NCBI RefSeq assembly: GCF_022539665.2
Contig: NC_081336.1
Span: 10,702,778-10,766,777, forward strand
Direction: 5' to 3'
Length of the DNA stretch: 64,000 nucleotides
Source: Daphnia carinata
Lineage: Eukaryota > Arthropoda > Branchiopoda > Diplostraca > Daphniidae
This document shows positions 45,100-57,383 of the stretch, one piece after another. Within the stretch, counting starts at the first letter, position 1. Each line of letters begins with the position of its first letter. The position numbers and the translations under genes are program-made. The notes beneath the pieces are model-generated. The model saw nothing but the letters and a program-made list of their open reading frames with translations. It did no database searches and was not told the DNA's origin.

Positions 45100-47370
45100 G
45101 CCCGGAAAGCAAATCTGGGGTAAAAGAAAAAAACTTATTCCAACTAGTAAGCCATTCCCAAATTCAACCAACAAAAAGGTACACAGTGAGATTTGCTTAA
45201 CAATTATGTTTCTTTAATTGATTTTAAAATTAGGAAAAGGTGGAAGGAAAAACTTCGTTCTCTGGTAGTGTTTTAGTTAAAATCCTTTTTGTGCAAATTC
45301 ATTTTTGAAATTGTTTACCTCATTTTCGAATGGTTCCGTTCACATTTGTTGTTCATGTGAGATTTTATGTTTACCAGTTACTGCATTATATTGACCACTA
45401 TTGCAAGATGTTTGTTTAGGAATAACTACTGTTTTGTTTATCTGGAATGTTGTGTGGGAGTCCATCAGGAATTGCTGGTCTGCAGTAAATTTGTCAGGTA
45501 TATGTTAGCTTTCATCAGCAAAACGTTATGCACTAATTGTGTTTGGTTTTCGTGGTATAGGCTAGGTGATGAAGATCAATGAATCAGAAAATGTTTTGCA
45601 TGGGTGGTGAATGTTCTGACAGTTTTAACAGTTGTGATGTGGTGTATTTCACTTCCACGCATCATGGTGTTTTTATCTATCAGTTGAATTGTATGGTTAA
45701 TTTTCTGTTCGTGTAACCTCATTTCCTCTTGAATCATATAGTAGAAATTGGTGACCTGAAACAATGAACATGGAAAAATCACCTGTGCCAACGTTGACGA
45801 TGTTTGATTGATGAAGTGCTGGAAACTAAAATTAATTTACTTTACAATTTGGTTTCAGGCTATCTTTATAATTTTTTATTAGTTTTGCGTTTGTTTAGAG
45901 TCCGCAAGCTCGTAGCTGATTTCCTCCTTTAGATACCACCTGTCGACGGTTTGACAGCCTCACACAATTGAACGTATGCCAAAAAGTAATTGATCCAATT
46001 TAATGTATGCAATGTATACTAATTACACCATTCAAAACAATATTCCAGGCCAAAGTGAGCTCTTCCGATCAGAAAAGTGACGGCGTATCCATTTAATTGA
46101 AAATAGGCACAAGATAACGCACAATTGGCGTTCTTGCCTCAATGGAGAAATTTTTCCGTGGAACTTATGACCGAAATACCATTGCAGCTGTTCAAAAAAA
46201 AAAGAAAAGTGTATTATCATGCAGATGTTGACTAGCTAACAATCCAGAGATACGTCAACTTGCGAAATTTCTAGATGTGTGTGAAGCGCAATCAGCATCC
46301 TTGTTGAACTGTGAACCCAAATCATGTATTTTCCTAGAAATATCTAGGTTTTTGGATAAATAAATAAAAGTCAGTGAAAAAATGTGATTGTGTGTGAGTG
46401 ATTCACGATCTAAAAGTATGTTTAAAGAGTTCACATCAATACAGTTCCCGTCTCAAAAAAGCAATATTTTCAATTTTGATGAATTTTTCGGTTGTTAATT
46501 GGAAAACAAGATGACGCTGCTGTGTCACTATTTACTTGCTGACTAAGTGTGAACGGTGAAAGCTGTGTTCGAAAGTTTCTGTTAAATATGTCATATTCCA
46601 ATGGAAAACTTAAGAAAAACTAATGGTGCTTCTGTACGTTTTCATCCCTGAGTGTGTTTTAGAAGTGAAGCCCACAGAATGCTTGGTGTTTATGGTACAC
46701 GTCTTTTAATCACCTATGTCAGCTGACAAACCAAAAAACTGTTAGCAACCTACTACGTTGCATTCATAAAACTATACGAGTGCTCATTGAGAGGTATAAG
46801 ACTAATGTTTTGTTATCAGAATCTCATTGATGGATTTTGCTTCATCTGCACTTCTAAGGTTTAGCTCATGAAACTTCGTTTGTAAAGAATACGTCCTGTT
46901 GAGGAATGTCACCAAAGATGCAAATCCTATGGGTAGGAATACCATAATATCATTCTTCTACTCTTTAACCACTCATGGTCTACTGTTAATCGTGATCTGA
47001 GTAGTGCACCATATTCATCTTCGTTGCAGTATCAGCTGTAACAACAGTCATTTCGGCAGTTGTAATCTCGACCTAGCCTACCAACAGACATAGACATGTA
47101 CCTCAACACAATTTCTACTGGTATTTTAAATTTTTCTTCTGCCTCATATAGTTTGCCTTTTTATTTAAATTGAACATTCAACCATAGAACTGCCAACTCT
47201 TAGCTGTCTGCTGCCTATTTGCTGGCCCTACAGTCTTTTCAGTCTTCGGACAGCAGAAGTAAGTCGAATTGCTTTCAACGTTTGGTTACAACGGTACGAC
47301 AGCAATCTTATATTTCCCACTAACTGGTTCTTTTTTTTTCTTTACTTTTACGATTAAGAACAAAGCCTTC
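45100..47370. other. Right-arm segment without recognised gene
   Basis: Mirror of 19640-21865. Contains the LINE-empty site agaatctcattg near 46820 and a small insertion (catctgcactt) near 46848 relative to the other copies. Confidence 0.5.
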
Positions 47371-47378
47371 TTCGTGTT

Positions 47379-47673
47379 CGCCACGCCCGTCATTACCTTG
47401 CCCGTCATCCCGTCTTCGCTTCGGCCGTCGTCCCGTCTTGGCTTCGGCCGTCGCCCCGTCGTCGCCACGCCCGTCGCCCCGTCGTCGCCACGCCCGTCGC
47501 CCCGTCTTCGTCTCGCCCGTCGTCGCCTCGCCCGTCGCCCCGTCTTCGCCTCGCCCGTCGCCCCGTCTTCGCCTTTCCCGTCGCCACGTCACCTTCTCGC
47601 CCGGTCGCCACGTCTTCTCTTCGCCCGTCGCGCCATCATCGCCTCGCCCGTCGCCTCGTGGTCGCCACGTCAT
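47379..47673. repeat. GC-rich minisatellite, intermediate array
   Basis: Right-arm copy of the ~23 bp repeat, shown here as its C-rich strand. The span between the same flanks is 307 bp, against 344 and 247 in the other copies. Confidence 0.9.
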
Positions 47674-47736
47674 CGCCTGGTCTTTGTGGTATCGTTGTAT
47701 TTTTTTATTGTGTAATTGTGTAGTACTAATTTACAC

Positions 47737-48045
47737 GTTGGCTGCCACGCCCGTTTCTCCCCTTTTTTTTTTAGCTATATAGGGACGGGCCGCGCTGTTC
47801 TGCCTCATGGCCTATCTGTCATGAGGTGGAGTAGTTGCCACTGCCCAAGATTCGCCGAAAGGCAATTAGGCAACGCACCAGAGGGACTCCCTTTGTCCGA
47901 TGTGTGGTGGAGACCTGGGGTGTGCGTTCCCACAACGGTCTCCATCATCATGTCAGCCCGGACTTGTCAGCGGGCAAGTCCCCCTTGGTCGCTATCCTTC
48001 CGATAGCGACGTAATTAATGTAAATTTAGTGGCGTGGCAGCCAAC
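47737..48045. mobile_element. MITE-like element, copy 2
   Basis: Mirror of 18921-19230 with the same 15 bp terminal inverted repeats. Confidence 0.65.
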
Positions 48046-48193
48046 CTGTTAGTTAGTTATTTATGTATGTCTTGTATTGTGTTGTGTTGTAAGATGTGAA
48101 TGTAAGTGGAGGATTTGTGGGAGGATGGAGGGACAATAAAAAATGTGTTAGATTTTTAAATGAAGTTTGTTTTTATTTATGAGAGTATTTTCA

Positions 48194-48265
48194 TGAACTG
48201 GATTGGGGATCGAACCCTAGACCTCCAGCGTATCAGTTTAATACTTTACCATTGAGCCATCTACA
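48194..48265 (-). pseudogene. tRNA-like relic 2, right arm
   Basis: Mirror of 18701-18771, B box GGTTCGATCCC intact. Confidence 0.55.
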
Positions 48266-48353
48266 ACGTATACAAATATGTAATTTCTTCCTTAATACCT
48301 TTGTTTGTAGTGGATAAGTCGATACGCTTTCAAATGGGAATTATTGTCTGTAT

Positions 48354-48430
48354 GGTTAACAGTGGCTCAATGGTAGAGCGTTCGACTGAGATATGAAATG
48401 TCTGAGGTTCGAATCCCAGAATGATGCATA
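48354..48430 (+). pseudogene. tRNA-like relic 1, right arm
   Basis: Mirror of 18536-18608, B box GGTTCGAATCC intact, acceptor stem unpaired. Confidence 0.55.
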
Positions 48431-48568
48431 TCAGCAAAAGATAAATGAAGAAATACCTCATGCGGATTACATGTAGACGTATAAAATAAGGTGCAAGAAA
48501 GACAAAATAAGTAAAAAGATTTTTGAATTAAAAAAAAACAATTTTTATTGATGTAAAATTTTTTTGTG

Positions 48569-48629
48569 TCAACTAAGGTAGGAGAAAACTCTACCACATG
48601 AGTAGAGTCTCCCCCTACCTTAGTTGACT
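48569..48629. repeat. Short perfect-arm hairpin, right arm
   Basis: Mirror of 18337-18397. Confidence 0.75.
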
Positions 48630-48639
48630 CACCGGGGAG

Positions 48640-49453
48640 ATTACCCGGTGCGTGGCTAAGAGAAGCCGGAAAAGGATGAAGAGTGATGATAAGGACAAGT
48701 TTTCACGTGAGCGATTAACCGTTATTCGGATATGTGGGTAGCCCCAAGACCCTCAAAAAGATATCATCGAGCCAGGGGGACCCCCACGTCCCCTTTCCGG
48801 ACAGCGCACTCACAACCTTTAACTGCTGATCACAGTAGGGGCATGACCCCCCTACGGGCTTATTAGAAATTTAGGGGAAACGGGGCCACAGAAAGAAGGG
48901 AGCCCAGATATGCACTTGAATTTAAGAGAATAAAACTCTTTACTGTTCGGGATGAATCAGCAATTAGCCGTGTCGTCTGAGTAGCGTTCTTTGAAAATTT
49001 AGCATCTCTTTTCGTCTTCTATTCTTAAACAGGGAAATATAATGGCTGGACATCTTTTACGGTTAGCTGCAAAATGTCATCAAGGAGACTGGAATGAAAG
49101 AGAAATTAAGATCAAGGTAAAATGTGACCACAGAATAGATGTGAACCAATTTTTGTGCTTCGCTTTAAATGAAACAAATACCGTTACATGGGAGGCTTAG
49201 ATCACATTTTCCATGAGAATTCACCTACGCACTTAACTTGGAACACACCATGTGTGAGGGTTGGACTAAAATATCCATATCGTTTTCACGATACTGATGG
49301 GCTTATCATTTGGAACCTTCCTTTCTGTAATTAAAGATGTTTTATTTAATAAACCCATGATCTCTAAACCATCAATCAAATACCGAATCGCTTACGAAGA
49401 CATCTTTGGCAGAATGGCAGTCTGGTAGAAAATCAATATTCTTCTTGGGCCTC
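48640..49453. other. Outer end of right arm
   Basis: Mirror of 17512-18330. No gene recognised. Ends at the palindrome boundary. Confidence 0.5.
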
Positions 49454-50197
49454 CTTCAGGATATAAGGCTATGCCCAACTTCCTGGGTCGTAGACACTTC
49501 CACAAGCTCCGTTTACATGAAGAAAATGCGCATTTGATTAAAATAACACGCACAACGGGAAATGAAACGCCTCCCCAAGCGCCGTCAACAAAATCAGATG
49601 CCGGACCTAAAACAGTGCTAGACTTGACCGGTTCTATGATCAATTACTTGGGGTTACGCATCGAGATGGCAAAGCACAAGAATAATGAAAATCGCGAAGA
49701 GTATGAGCAGCACATGTCAGAGACCATAATGGACAGCGTTAGCGGTAGCGTTCGAGATAAAAAGGGCCGAGTCCGAGAACGAATTTGAACCGCTAGTCAT
49801 TGAGCTCGAAGAATCCAACTGTATCGACAACCTCAGGAAGACTTTTTCTAAGCTTAAAAATATTTATGAAAATGACAGAAGGAGGTCCTGCGAAGTTATA
49901 CGTGATGCAGAAGACGATCTTAAAAATAAAAAAAACAAACTTGCTTCTGCGTCATCGGAAGTAGAGCGCGCGGAACTAACCGAACTTGTCCAGCGAAGAG
50001 AAAAAGCCCTGCAAGTGATTGTCGAAAACGAAAATATCGATTTTGAGAAGAAGATGGCAGAAGTGGCTTTCGCCAAAGAAATGTTTCCGGAGCCAAAGAC
50101 AGAAAAAAAGGGGAAGAAATTCTTCAAAAGACTCAAAACGATGTTTGGACATCGTTCTTCTAACAACGAAATGAAAGCAGAGGAGAAGAAGGTCTAA
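49454..50197 (+). pseudogene. Q4: 5'-truncated, frameshifted Q gene
   Basis: Begins mid-gene at GYKAMPNFLGRRHFHKL, immediately after the palindrome edge, so the N-terminus and the DKGC half of the domain are gone. It continues LTGSMINYLGLRIEMAKHKN, then a net 4-base gain at ~49735 (ggacagcgttagcggtagcg against ggacataatggtagcg) shifts the frame. The original frame resumes with EPLVIELEESNCIDNLRKTF and the coiled coil through FFKRLKTMFGHRSSNNEMK to a stop at ~50197. The tail KKFFKRLKTMF is closer to Q1, while the middle is closer to Q2/Q3. Confidence 0.8.
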
Positions 50198-50199
50198 CA

Positions 50200-51500
50200 A
50201 TGAATATGTTTTGAAGCTTAGATAATTCTGTGTGCTTTGGTTTTGTTTAAATTCGTAACGTTTAAAGGAAGGGGCAAAATTGATCTGATTCGATGTGGTG
50301 GCTGCAAATTGATGGCATTATGCTCTACTGGACGGAAGTGAATGGCGACATACGACAATGAACATCTTTGACGCTTAGGAAACCTGTTTGCTGTCAAAGG
50401 AAGCAGTTCCCTAATCTCATTATGGTCATTGTCATTGGTATCGATTTTTCATTTCTTTTTGATGGTAACTTTGGCGACTGATGTGCATTGGCTACGGGAC
50501 ACCGGCATTTTGATACACTGAACGTTAATAGGTGAAAAGAGACGACAATGGCATAATTGGTTATGAAATTACTATGCTGTTAAAGCGGAAAATTTTTTTA
50601 ATCGTTATGGCCATTGTCACCTCTCTCCCACCCCCAATTTCATTCGGTTATCATGATGCCACCAAGTTTCAGCCAATGTATTTGGTTTCAGAAGGTTCTA
50701 TCAGACTGAAGGAAGAATTGATGACAATGATCATTTTTGATACTTTGAATACCTGTCTGCTGTGTAAGTACTTTAGTACTGTGTAAGTGGACAGGTTTTC
50801 TTATTCAGAAATGATCCATTTTTCATTCCTTCACTTACGTTTCATTCTTGATTCTTAGATGCCGTCTATTTGTAGTTATTGAAAATAGGGGACCATCGTT
50901 GCAGACACTGTAAACTAGTCTTTTAAATTTCAATAGCTGCCATTTTGAATGTGATGTGAAGTTTGCACCTTCGTTTAGATGGGACGTGATTTGAAGAAAG
51001 TCCACAGGTTTTCTTAGCATACTTACATTTTCCTAGTTATACCTCTCCATCTTCTCTTTTCTTTCGATTTCTTTCAGAAATTCAATGTTGGTTACTACAG
51101 ATTGCCTGTACTTTCGGAAATAATTTGGATTTAAAAAATAAAGCTGTTAAAAAAAATGCTCCAACGAATTCTATTGTTTTAATACTTAGTGAAGAGCTTC
51201 GATGGTCCTACCACGTAGGGCTACCAGTTTAAAAAATGTGGCTTATGAAACACGATTTCAATTAGTTTTTGGGAATAGCCTAAACAAAGAAAAACAATTG
51301 AATTACTTTTACAACTTCTCATTGCATTGACCTGGTGATCGTACGAGACGTCACTTGCTCTAAGTTAAATAATTTAAAGTTTAACAGAAACCAAGAAAAA
51401 TTCAATGATCGATCGCTAGAGCAAACATTTTCACCTCATCGTGGTGAAAATGTGAAAGAACTTTGGGGTTAAATGAACAAGTCTGACCTATGATTTTTTT
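50200..51500. other. Q4 3' flank
   Basis: Single copy of the Q flank unit, with a hairpin at 50537-50627. 50970-51350 is homologous to 4640-5040 inverted. No gene recognised. Confidence 0.6.
50537..50627 (+). repeat. Q-associated hairpin repeat, copy 6
   Basis: Same ~90 bp inverted-repeat unit (gagacgacaatggcataattgg, ttatggccattgtcacctctc), downstream of Q4. Confidence 0.8.
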
Positions 51501-51502
51501 CG

Positions 51503-52270
51503 GTGGACTGCGAGCGTACTTTGTTGAGAAATGGGCATGGCAGAAAGTGGTCAACTCCCCTGCGTGAAAATCTTTGCAACATCCTTTTCGATCACTCGTG
51601 CCAAGAAATGGAGCGACAGCTGCACTGTCAACGCTCAACGAACACTCGAAACTCAACGAACGTCAACGAAAGCTGCAGTTTATCGCCCTATCCTCGCCGC
51701 CAGCTGGAACAATTCTACCGGAATAGGGAATCTGAGATTGAGAGTCTCAGTTCCTCTGTCAAAGCAGCTGAAGTTCTTTTGATTGACCAACTGGTCCCTG
51801 CGTCCGTCTTGGAGTTGTTGGCAGAAGAAAAAGGCACAACAAACCAACGGGACATTCAAACTTATCCACCTCCATCACTGTATGCTTTGCTATCGGCGTA
51901 TTTAAGGCCGGACGTGGACGACGTTACGAAACATCGTCTAGTTCAATACGTCTTTATGGATTTGACGTGGATCTATGACCTGGATTCTAGTAGCGATGAG
52001 GCTGAAGGAGTTGACAATAAATCTGTTGGGAGAGAGGAGGAAGAGAAATTGGAAGGAGATTACGATGAAGTTGAGGAGGAAGAGGAACTGGAAGAAGAGG
52101 AAGACCACGGAGTAGCTCAAGAAGTAATTGGAGAAGTCCAGGTCTAATTGGTTCACCGCGTGGTCCTGTAGCTGAGGAAGGTGCTGATGTAGGGTCGGAA
52201 GACGAAGAGGGTTGCGAAAAAGTGGATGAACGCGAGGCACAAGAACGGGAGGAAGTTTTCGAATACTACT
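51503..52270 (+). pseudogene. ELYS/AHCTF1-like fragment with acidic tail
   Basis: An ORF of 214 codons. QTYPPPSLYALLSAYLRPDV and KHRLVQYVFMDLTWIYDL resemble the helical ELYS domain of the nuclear pore/chromatin protein AHCTF1. It is followed by a very acidic stretch (EEEEKLEGDYDEVEEEEELE). The ORF stops at 52147 after EVIGEVQV, but a shifted frame continues RGPVAEEGADVGSEDEEGCE to ~52330, so a one-base frameshift is likely. The start is uncertain: the first ~60 codons look non-coding. Domain naming is from memory and tentative. Confidence 0.35.
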
Positions 52271-52274
52271 TTAA

Positions 52275-52525
52275 AGTGGTTCTTGTGCCAGAGGTTAGAT
52301 GGCAGTCGCATCGTAGTATTTCGAATCGCTAGATGGAACTGTCCCAAGTGTTTCTTCTACCGGACACTAGATGGCACTGTAAAAGTTCGTTCTTCCGGAC
52401 ACTAGATAGTCCAAAAAAGTTTTTTCTTCCGGACACTAGATGGCACTGTTAAAAACGTTTCTTAAGCCAGACGTTAGATGCCAGTCGAAAAACTTTGTTA
52501 TTTCTAACCGCTAGATGACATCTGA
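52275..52525 (+). repeat. Seven-unit tandem array with CTCF-core-like motif
   Basis: The motif tagatg recurs at 52296, 52330, 52368, 52403 (tagata), 52437, 52475 and 52512, spacing 34-38 bp. Best units read TTCCGGACACTAGATGGCAC, close to the CTCF core CCASYAGRKGGC, all in one orientation. Flanks between motifs (tttcttccgg, actgtaaaaa) are also shared, so this is a true degenerate tandem repeat. It sits ~120 bp upstream of the vasa zinc-knuckle exons. Confidence 0.7.
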
Positions 52526-52639
52526 TGTCTACACGCGCAAAGATTTGTTTCATTCTGATCTAGTTTTCTGCCCTTTGTCACAAGGTAAGTGTTTTCTTGT
52601 ATTCATAGTGTGATTACTTTGATATGGTTTTGTTTAACA

Positions 52640-53945
52640 GTGCCGAGAAGGATATTTTGCCAGAGAGTGTCCACAAGCTGGTGGGGGCGGTGGCAGTGGC
52701 CCGTTGACGTCACAAAGTAAGATGAAAATATCGAAAAAGATGTGCGAATTTAACTTCTTGGTTCTTTTGATAGTATGGGGAAGGGGACGTTTCTCGAAGG
52801 ACAAAACCGTGGCGGTTGGGGAAGTGATACCTGCCATGAGGTAAAAAAGAAAACAAAAACGTTTTAGGTGTCCATTTTTAACGAAGAAGAGGGCCATGTA
52901 GCAAGGGATTTCCCACAAGGAGGAGGCATTGGTGGCAGCAAGTGTTACAACATAAGCACCAACTGTATCTTCACAAAAATATTTTATGTTGCAGTGTTCA
53001 TTGTTTTACCACAGCGTAATGAAGCTGGCCACACCTCGGAAAGCTGCCCGAATCTATTCAGTGAATTGACGGAAGATGGAAAGCCGAGTGAACAATATAT
53101 TCCGGAAGCTGTGACATGTGAAAGTAGTCCTCCAGGTAAGCCATTTTTCAAACTGTATTTTGTGACTTGAAAATATCTATTCGGTTTGCTTTAGATTACA
53201 GGAAAAGATGTACCTCAACACATAACATCATTCTAAGAAGCAGGCCTGCACCTACTACTACTTCAAAACTTAAGAATTCTGGCTACATAAAACCAACACC
53301 TGTTCAGAAAGCTTCCGTTGCAGGTATTCTTGCCAAAAGAAATTTAATTGGTTGTGCTGTCACGGGCTCCGGCAAAACAGTAGTCCAATTAATTAACGCT
53401 TAGTAATTTTGAAACCTGGATGTCCTGGTACTGACTTCATTCGAAGGGTTCGGTGTGAACTGGGTAAGTTGAAGTAAAAGTAATTTTGAGTGGGCACGCT
53501 GGTAATTACGACTACTAAAAGGTCCAATTGCATCTAAGGTATTCCACAAACCCTTTGTGATATTCGTTGATTAAGTCATCTAAAATTTAACACTTTTTCA
53601 TGCAGGTGGCGTACTTGGTACCGGTTTTGAACATATTGCTTGAACAAGGTGTTGCTGGTGCGTCTCATTCCATGGAGCAAAAGCCAGAAGTTGTAATTGT
53701 CGCACCCACTCGTGAATTGGCCATTCAAATTCACCGGGGGGCGTGTTAATTCTCCTACAATTCGGTTTTAAAATCTGTGATTGTATATGGAGGAATTGTC
53801 ACGAGCTATCAGCGGTCAAATCTTCAAGCTGGGTGTAATATTGTTGTCGCGACAGCGGTGCGATTCAACGATTTCCTCGACCGTGGAGTATTTGTCTTGC
53901 CGGGGGTCAGGTTTTAAATTTTGGACGAAACTGATCTAAATCATT
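52640..53945 (+). pseudogene. vasa/DDX4-like gene with zinc knuckles, copy e
   Basis: The longest vasa copy. Exons: CREGYFARECPQAGGGGGSG (CCHC knuckle, ~52641); a glycine-rich exon readable as GQNRGGWGSDTCHE; FNEEEGHVARDFPQGG (~52870), whose Cys residues are mutated (VSIF, DF); NEAGHTSESCPNLFSE and YIPEAVTCESS (~53015-53135); SGYIKPTPVQKASVAGILAK with AVTGSGKTVVQLINA (53167-53403); EQKPEVVIVAPTRELAIQIH (~53680); ATAVRFNDFLDRG; ILDETDL in place of DEAD. Multiple CCHC knuckles plus DEAD-box motifs indicate vasa. Broken by stops and by mutated knuckle Cys; the helicase C domain is absent. Confidence 0.82.
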
Positions 53946-53949
53946 TGGG

Positions 53950-56434
53950 GATTAAGCAATCCTGGTTTTGAACAACACCAGAAGAAGACGATCAGGAAAC
54001 TCAAGTAATACCAAAAGCGCTGCTAGGAAGGGCTAAACGATATATTGCATAGATCAAATGAAAGATGGTTGCTCACGTACGCAGTGACACGAAACGGCTC
54101 GGCTTATCTTGAGCTATGACAAAGATATGATTGTAAGGTTGGAATACTCCGACGTGCGGTACTGGCATGAAGTGCATCAGGAACAGTAACGTATGCTAAA
54201 CAACCTAAGCTACGCGCTCTAAGTTCCCGACATGGCATTCCTTACTAAATCGCCAATATGTTCCGGTATCTGACAGTTTTAGACCGCCAGATTGCTCTAG
54301 TAAATAGGCATCTACTAAATATATTGGCGTTATCAAATACCGGGGCGTAATGGTGGTTTCGTATTGAACAGCGGCTATAGAACTTGCCATGCCGAAATCA
54401 AGTTCTGTACAAATCGTAACCATTTTAATCGTTAAACAGTGACATCTAGCGGAGGGAAGTGAGGTAAGAGGAACGCCATCTAGTGGTCAATACCACAGAA
54501 TGTAATGAATTGAGTCACATGACATTTTGACAGTAAACAAAATAAGGATTTTTAAATCACGGTATAAACCTTTTTGTTTCATCATTTGTTTAGCACCAGT
54601 AAGTAGGGAAAATTCACTTTGCATTTTGTAATTTTTTTGCCAGGGTTTTGCTGAGTGAACTTGCAGTTCTGTAAAGTTATTCGAGATAACTGCAAATGGT
54701 AGTCCCAAAACCGGAAGAATTTTGTCTGTCATCTTTACTACGTGAACTTTAAAAGGCCTTGTTATACCAAAGGGCGCCAAATGGAGAAATTGGGCTTCAT
54801 CAACGATTCAAGTAGTTGACATTTACAACTAAATTGTTAATGTTTAAATTTGATTGTATTTTCTTATTCAGATTCATTGATTTTAACAGCCTGGTTGCAA
54901 ACTTTTAGCCATAGCATTGCAATCAATGTATTTATAATCCAGTCTTCAACACTCACAAATGCCAATGTACACAGTTGTTTCTACGCTGAAACGTTTAATC
55001 TGACAATGATTTGGTCAATTTTTTTTTTTACTGGTTGACACTTCAATTTTTTAATGTTTGATGTAAGTACCAGTGTAGATGTATTCTCGTTAGAAGTAAT
55101 CGTAATGTCCTAAATGTGCTCTTCTTTAGTGAAAATGGTATTGTACGAAGCTTATCAATTATTTTTTATTTATTCCGATTTAGCAACCACTTTTCGATAC
55201 TTAAAAGCGAGGACCGAATGGCACCTACACTTGGACTGGATCGGACGGTTATTTGGTCGAATGGCTAGCGGCAATATTCAACTTTACGTAGGTTGAACTT
55301 AATTTGTCTGCTTATTTGTTGTTTGTTATTCTAAAAAACTACCCTCTTTATTCCACAGGTATTCGTTCGTGCTAATTAATCAAACTATTGCGCATATGTA
55401 CGGGACGCATGAGGGTTTGTTCTATCAACTCATAAATGATGAGGTAGCGGAAAATGGTTTATGCATTGATTTTCAGTAGATAACTTATGGGCATCATGTT
55501 TTTTTATTTTTAAATTCTGTAAGGGTATCGACGGCGTGGCGAACTCTTTCTACTTAACGCTGGTTCGTGTAGCAAGGATGGACTATACCTTCCTCTCCTG
55601 ACATGGGGGGATGGATTTAGCCTTGTTGTGCCATGTATCAAGGAATAAGAAGAACACTTTGAGTCCGTCTACCATTGATTCAGAATTAAACAGCCAACCC
55701 AAAGAAGTAAGCAATATTTCGCAGCAAAGAAGTCTTTTTACTTGATTTGGATTTCATATGTTCTATGTGATGAACATCATGACGAATCAAGGTGATAATC
55801 AAATTTTTTTTGCACTTAAGAAATTTTGGTTTAATTCGAGGCATTGGTACTGGACTTGGATTCTTGACGTTTTTGATTGAACAGATTTATTCAAACTAGA
55901 AGAAGCACAGACATCGTAAGTTGGCGTTAATTAAAAAAACAATACTTCAGTTTGATGGTAAGCTTGATTAGTGGATAATTCATTAGTAACTTTTTTTACA
56001 TTTTGAAAGTAAGCTTGAATGTAGGAGAAAAGTAGTGTTAGATAGTAGTGAAGCTTAGTTTCGTTTCTTGAAAATTTCGCCATCAACTGCAAGAAGTTAT
56101 AATGAATCTGTAGAAATGTGTTGGTTTTCTTTGTTTTTCAGCATCTGTGTTGAATTCACCCATCTGTCGTCATCGTCAATAGTAAACGTATAGTCAATCT
56201 TAACTAATAATTTAACAACTATTTTCCTGATTTTTTTTTTTTTAATACTAAGTTATTAACGGGTTTATTCCTGTTTAACATATAAAATTTTATCAAATTA
56301 TTTAAGTGTTTCAAGTGGTGACTTTAATAGCGGAAAATGCCCTAAAACATTTCCCCAACATCTTTGCGTCAAATTATATGTTAGCACCAAATACTAGCAT
56401 TTAACAGTTTCAAGCATCGAATAAAAATAAGTTT
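53950..56434. other. R2 segment with unrecognised exon-like ORFs
   Basis: Direct copy of 10261-12640 plus 15665-15772. 56327-56328 is the empty AT target of the TIR element. No gene recognised. A few substitutions against R1, such as NIQLYVG for NIKLYVG. Confidence 0.45.
54440..54488 (-). promoter_or_regulatory. Pair of CTCF-core-like motifs, R2 copy
   Basis: Same as 10755-10803; GACCACTAGATGGCGTTCC on the minus strand. Confidence 0.4.
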
Positions 56435-57383
56435 CAACTTTGTATCAGGAATTTCTACTGCAGACGGTCCCCCGAACCTTATTGCCACCTATTGGTACGA
56501 TATTCAGTTTTCTACATTGGGTTTCAGCGATCGTCCGGGGCTAGGGTAAGGTCTGTAGCAACTTACCCTTTTAATACTTCTAATGCCATAAGGTTCACTT
56601 GTAAAAGATATCAATTTTCGTAATCCTTGCTTAATTTAATAAAAAATACATTATTCCGATGCGAAATTGAACGTTGATCACGATTATCGGCTCTGCTTTG
56701 ACATTGGGCTTAACAAAATGGAGAAAAACGAAGAAAATGACCGTGGGAAAATTGCCTCCAAAACCGTCAAAAATTTTGGAATTGCTTGAAAATCAGAATA
56801 TACTCAAAATTTAATGCTAGAAAATTGCTAGTTTTTTCATAAAATCAACCGTTTTGGAAATACATAGGATTAAATAACTTTGATGTGTCACGCTAGCGCT
56901 GTAACGTACTGGCGCGCCAGTAGTTTTTAAAGTCGGTGTATTTCCAAAACGGTTGATGTTATGAAAAAAATAGCAATTTTCTCGGAATCAGCATTCGATT
57001 GTGAGTAAATTCTGTCATTTTCAAGCAATTCCAACGATGGTCAATTTTTGGCGGTTTTGGAGGCAATTTTCCCACGGTCATTTTCTTCGTTTTTCTCCCT
57101 TTTGTTAATTTAAATGTCAAAACAAAGCCGATATTCGTGATCAGCGTTCAATTTCGAATCCGAATAATATATTTAAAACTAAATTAAGCAAGGATTACGA
57201 AAATTAATATCTTTTACACGTGAACCTTATGGCTTTTGAATGATTAGAAGTGAAATTTGCTACAGCCCTTACTCTAGCCCCGGATGATCGCTGAAGCCCA
57301 AAGTAGAAAACTGAATATCGTACCAATAGGTGGCAATAGTGTTCGGGGGACCGTCTGCAGTAGAAATTCCTGATACAAAGTTG
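56435..57383. repeat. Fold-back (long inverted repeat) element, R2 copy
   Basis: Counterpart of 15773-16713. Keeps gcgatcgtccggggctag in the left arm, which pairs with ctagccccggatgatcgc on the right, so this copy has the more complete hairpin. It has small deletions of its own near 56776-56820. Confidence 0.85.

Larger units (their letters stand above)
34181..49453 (-). repeat. Right arm of the ~15.3 kb palindrome
   Basis: Reverse complement of 17512-32804, with a mirror centre near 33490. The outer edge abuts a truncated Q gene: sequence is shared with the left arm up to gggcctc at 49453, and Q coding sequence starts immediately after. It carries the LINE-empty site (~46820) and a minisatellite array of intermediate length. 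Confidence 0.96.
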
